Of a stretch of DNA of 16,205 nucleotides, positions 15,048-16,205 are shown in pieces (position 1 is the stretch's first letter; the number at the start of each line of letters is the position of its first letter). Origin of the DNA: DAOUMF01 sp034411955 (GTDB lineage: Bacteria > Chloroflexota > Dehalococcoidia > SM23-28-2 > RBG-16-64-32); NCBI GenBank assembly GCA_034411955.1, contig DAOUMF010000200.1, positions 1 through 16,205 on the forward strand. The letters run 5' to 3'. A program made the position numbers and the translations under genes. The notes under the pieces were generated by a model. The model saw only the letters and a list, made by a program, of their open reading frames with translations, did no database searches and had not been told where the DNA came from.

Positions 15048-15434
15048 ATGCACACGCAGACGCTGGAGCAAAGCCCGCGCAACCACCGCGGCGGTCAGGT
15101 GTCCTACCTCCTCCTTACGAAGGGTCAGTTCGGTTCGAAGAACCTGACGATCACGTGGGTGGAGGGAGAGCCAGGTAGCGGGCAGCCGATCGGTAACCAT
15201 CCGGAGAACGAGCAGGTGTACGTGATCGTGCGCGGGCGGGGCATCATGCGGGTGGGCGACGACGAGAAGGAAGTGGGACCCGGGACCATGGTCTTCATTC
15301 CACCGGGGGCAGGGCACGCAATCCGAAACGCGGGCGAGGAACCGCTGGTCTACGTCTCGGCGACGTCACCGCCGTTCGACCTGGGGCGGGACGTGCCGCA
15401 GTGGGGCGCGTACGAGCCAGCCCCAGGAGGATAG
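15048..15434 (+). CDS. Small single-domain cupin protein
   Basis: A 128-aa single-domain cupin (cupin_2 class). The barrel has GNHPENEQVYVIVRGRGIMR (49-68), with His51 and Glu55 as metal ligands, then VGPGTMVFIPPGAGHAIRN (76-94), with His90 as the second-motif His. One of the usual two first-motif histidines is replaced by Asn (HPENE rather than HxH), so metal binding may be changed. It could bind a small ligand or catalyse an oxygenation or isomerisation; the function is not readable. ATG at 15048 follows TAGGAG. Its 5' end is repeated in decayed form at 13612. It converges with ribH, with only 4 nt between the stop codons and no terminator. Confidence 0.88.
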   Translation: MHTQTLEQSPRNHRGGQVSYLLLTKGQFGSKNLTITWVEGEPGSGQPIGNHPENEQVYVIVRGRGIMRVGDDEKEVGPGTMVFIPPGAGHAIRNAGEEPLVYVSATSPPFDLGRDVPQWGAYEPAPGG

Positions 15435-15438
15435 ATCG

Positions 15439-15894
15439 CTAGTCTGCGGGCAGCTTCCGTAGCAGGTTGACCACCCGCACGGCGGACTCCACGGCCTCGA
15501 AGCCCTTGTTGCCGTGCTTGCCGCCCGCCCGCTCCAGCGCCTGCTCGTCGGTGTCGCAGGTGAGCACGCCGAAGATGCAGGGCACACCCGTGTCCAGGGC
15601 CACTCGCTGGATCCCCTCGGCCGCCTGCCCTCCCACATAGAGGTGGTGGTCCGTCTCGTGGCGGATCACGGCGCCCAGGCAGACGATGGCGTGGTAGCGG
15701 CCGCTCTCGGCCAGGCGCTTGGCGACCACCGGGATCTCGAACGAGCCGGGCACCCGGAACACCTCGTGCTTGCTGACGGCGTGGCGCTGCAGCGCCTCCT
15801 GCGCCCCTGTCAGCAGCTTCTCGGTGACGAAATCGTTGAAGCGCGAGACGACGAGGGCCAGGGCGAGGCCGGAGCCGTCCAGTTCGCCTTCCAC
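15439..15894 (-). CDS. ribH: 6,7-dimethyl-8-ribityllumazine synthase
   Basis: Condenses the pyrimidine intermediate 5-amino-6-ribitylaminouracil with 3,4-dihydroxy-2-butanone 4-phosphate to 6,7-dimethyl-8-ribityllumazine, the penultimate step of riboflavin synthesis. Length is 151 aa, normal for a subunit of the icosahedral or pentameric complex. Seen: VVSRFNDFVTEKLL (15-28), VPGSFEIPVVAKR (48-60), LGAVIRHETDHHLYV (73-87) with catalytic His83, GVLTCDTDEQALERAG (109-124) and KHGNKGFEA (126-134). The usual Gly after IR is His79 here and the residue after catalytic His is His84 rather than Phe/Tyr; the rest is standard. The start is GTG at 15894, with GGAG 5 nt upstream. It lies 2 nt after the OsmC-family stop and is probably co-transcribed. 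No ribE, ribD or ribBA is in the window. Confidence 0.95.
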   Translation of the reverse strand: MEGELDGSGLALALVVSRFNDFVTEKLLTGAQEALQRHAVSKHEVFRVPGSFEIPVVAKRLAESGRYHAIVCLGAVIRHETDHHLYVGGQAAEGIQRVALDTGVPCIFGVLTCDTDEQALERAGGKHGNKGFEAVESAVRVVNLLRKLPAD

Positions 15895-15896
15895 GG

Positions 15897-16205
15897 CTAC
15901 TCCGTGTCCTCCATCTCGAGGGACGTGCTTGTCTCGATAGAGCCACGAATGGAGCGGGCCACGGGGCAGAAGTCGACGTGGAAGCCGAGGACCCGCTCCG
16001 CCGCCTCCCGTTGATCCGGCGCCAGTCGAAGGTGATAGGTCACGTGGATGCGCCTCACTATCAGGGTGTTGCCATCCTTCTCGATCTCGCCTACCGCTTC
16101 GGAGGTCAGGCTGCCTTTGCCGGTGCGTATCCCGCGCGCCTCCAGCGCGCCCCGAAAGGTGCCGGTCAGTCAGCCTGCGGCGGCGGCCACCAGGTAGTCC
16201 AGGGT
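15897..16205 (-). CDS. OsmC-family protein with in-frame TGA at the catalytic cysteine (candidate selenoprotein), 5' end outside window
   Basis: OsmC/Ohr-family proteins reduce organic hydroperoxides through a reactive cysteine. The visible 102 codons read TLDYLVAAAAG-TGA-LTGTF, then RGALEARGIRTG, VGEIEKDGNTLIVRRIHV and, at the second conserved site, VDFCPVARSIRGSIE, ending at TAG 15897-15899. The TGA is at 16170-16172. In this family the segment before it is followed by a Cys (AAxxGCL), and the second cysteine here lies 68 codons downstream, a spacing close to that of E. coli OsmC. The reading frame continues without other stops on both sides, and codon use is that of the neighbours. A 6-bp hairpin begins 20 nt downstream (see the separate feature). 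The likely reading is selenocysteine at the peroxidatic position; a nonsense mutation is the alternative. The start is outside the window. ribH follows after 2 nt. Confidence 0.82.
16134..16150 (-). promoter_or_regulatory. Candidate bacterial SECIS hairpin
   Basis: Read on the minus strand, GCGCGC (16145-16150), loop UGGAG (16140-16144) and GCGCGC (16134-16139) form a 6-bp GC stem with a 5-nt loop. The stem begins 20 nt after the TGA and the loop G is 27 nt after it, within the range seen in bacterial selenocysteine elements, which have a short stem and a G near the start of the loop. The same bases encode GALEARG, a segment common in this family, so part of the pattern could be coding constraint. 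Confidence 0.6.

Overview
The window comes from a high-GC bacterium. Codons use G or C at about 90% of third positions in clear genes, GTG and TTG starts are common, and good Shine-Dalgarno sites are present. It carries a heme/siroheme operon behind a MerR-type regulator, a GtrA/polyprenol-phosphate-mannose synthase fusion, an ABC1-type kinase and a GGDEF/HD-GYP protein. This mix would fit Chloroflexota or a related high-GC phylum, but that is an inference; no rRNA or tRNA gene is present to settle it.

Layout. (1) 1-3342, minus strand: a sigma-70-like promoter (3313-3342) followed by a MerR-type regulator, siroheme synthase N-domain, hemA (glutamyl-tRNA reductase) and hemC (cut by the window edge). 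The genes are tightly packed or overlapping and form one tetrapyrrole operon. (2) 3377-4684, minus: an ABC1/AarF/UbiB-type kinase. (3) 4756-4971, plus: a short stretch with a strong coding signature but no usable start codon, probably the 3' end of a broken gene. (4) 5044-7785, plus: a GT39-like membrane glycosyltransferase followed directly by a GtrA-GT2 fusion, probably a polyprenol-phosphate sugar donor and user pair. (5) 7915-9453, plus: a membrane-anchored GGDEF + HD-GYP protein, then a hairpin terminator candidate. (6) 9522-9845, plus: a well-formed promoter and an 85-residue stand-alone EF-Tu domain-2-like protein. (7) 9934-10377, minus: a four-helix holin-superfamily-IV membrane protein. 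(8) 10571-15434, plus: nitroreductase, an unusual alkaline-phosphatase-superfamily enzyme, a DinB-like protein, a frameshifted remnant of a cupin gene, two GNAT acetyltransferases, and an intact cupin gene. (9) 15439-16205, minus: an OsmC-family gene (cut by the window edge) and ribH.

The two most interesting points are at the right end and in the middle. The OsmC-family gene has an in-frame TGA exactly where the family has its peroxidatic cysteine. A 6-bp GC hairpin with a UGGAG loop begins 20 nt downstream, which is what a bacterial SECIS element should look like. It is best read as a selenocysteine-containing OsmC rather than a broken gene. The phosphatase at 11120-13084 has its conserved alkaline-phosphatase-superfamily elements in a rotated order: the segment that normally closes the domain (final metal-binding His and PLVFVGPG-like strand) precedes the nucleophile half. 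This suggests a circular permutation. Other points of note are the reversed GtrA-then-GT2 domain order, the cupin 5'-end repeat that flanks the two acetyltransferase genes, and the startless coding remnant.
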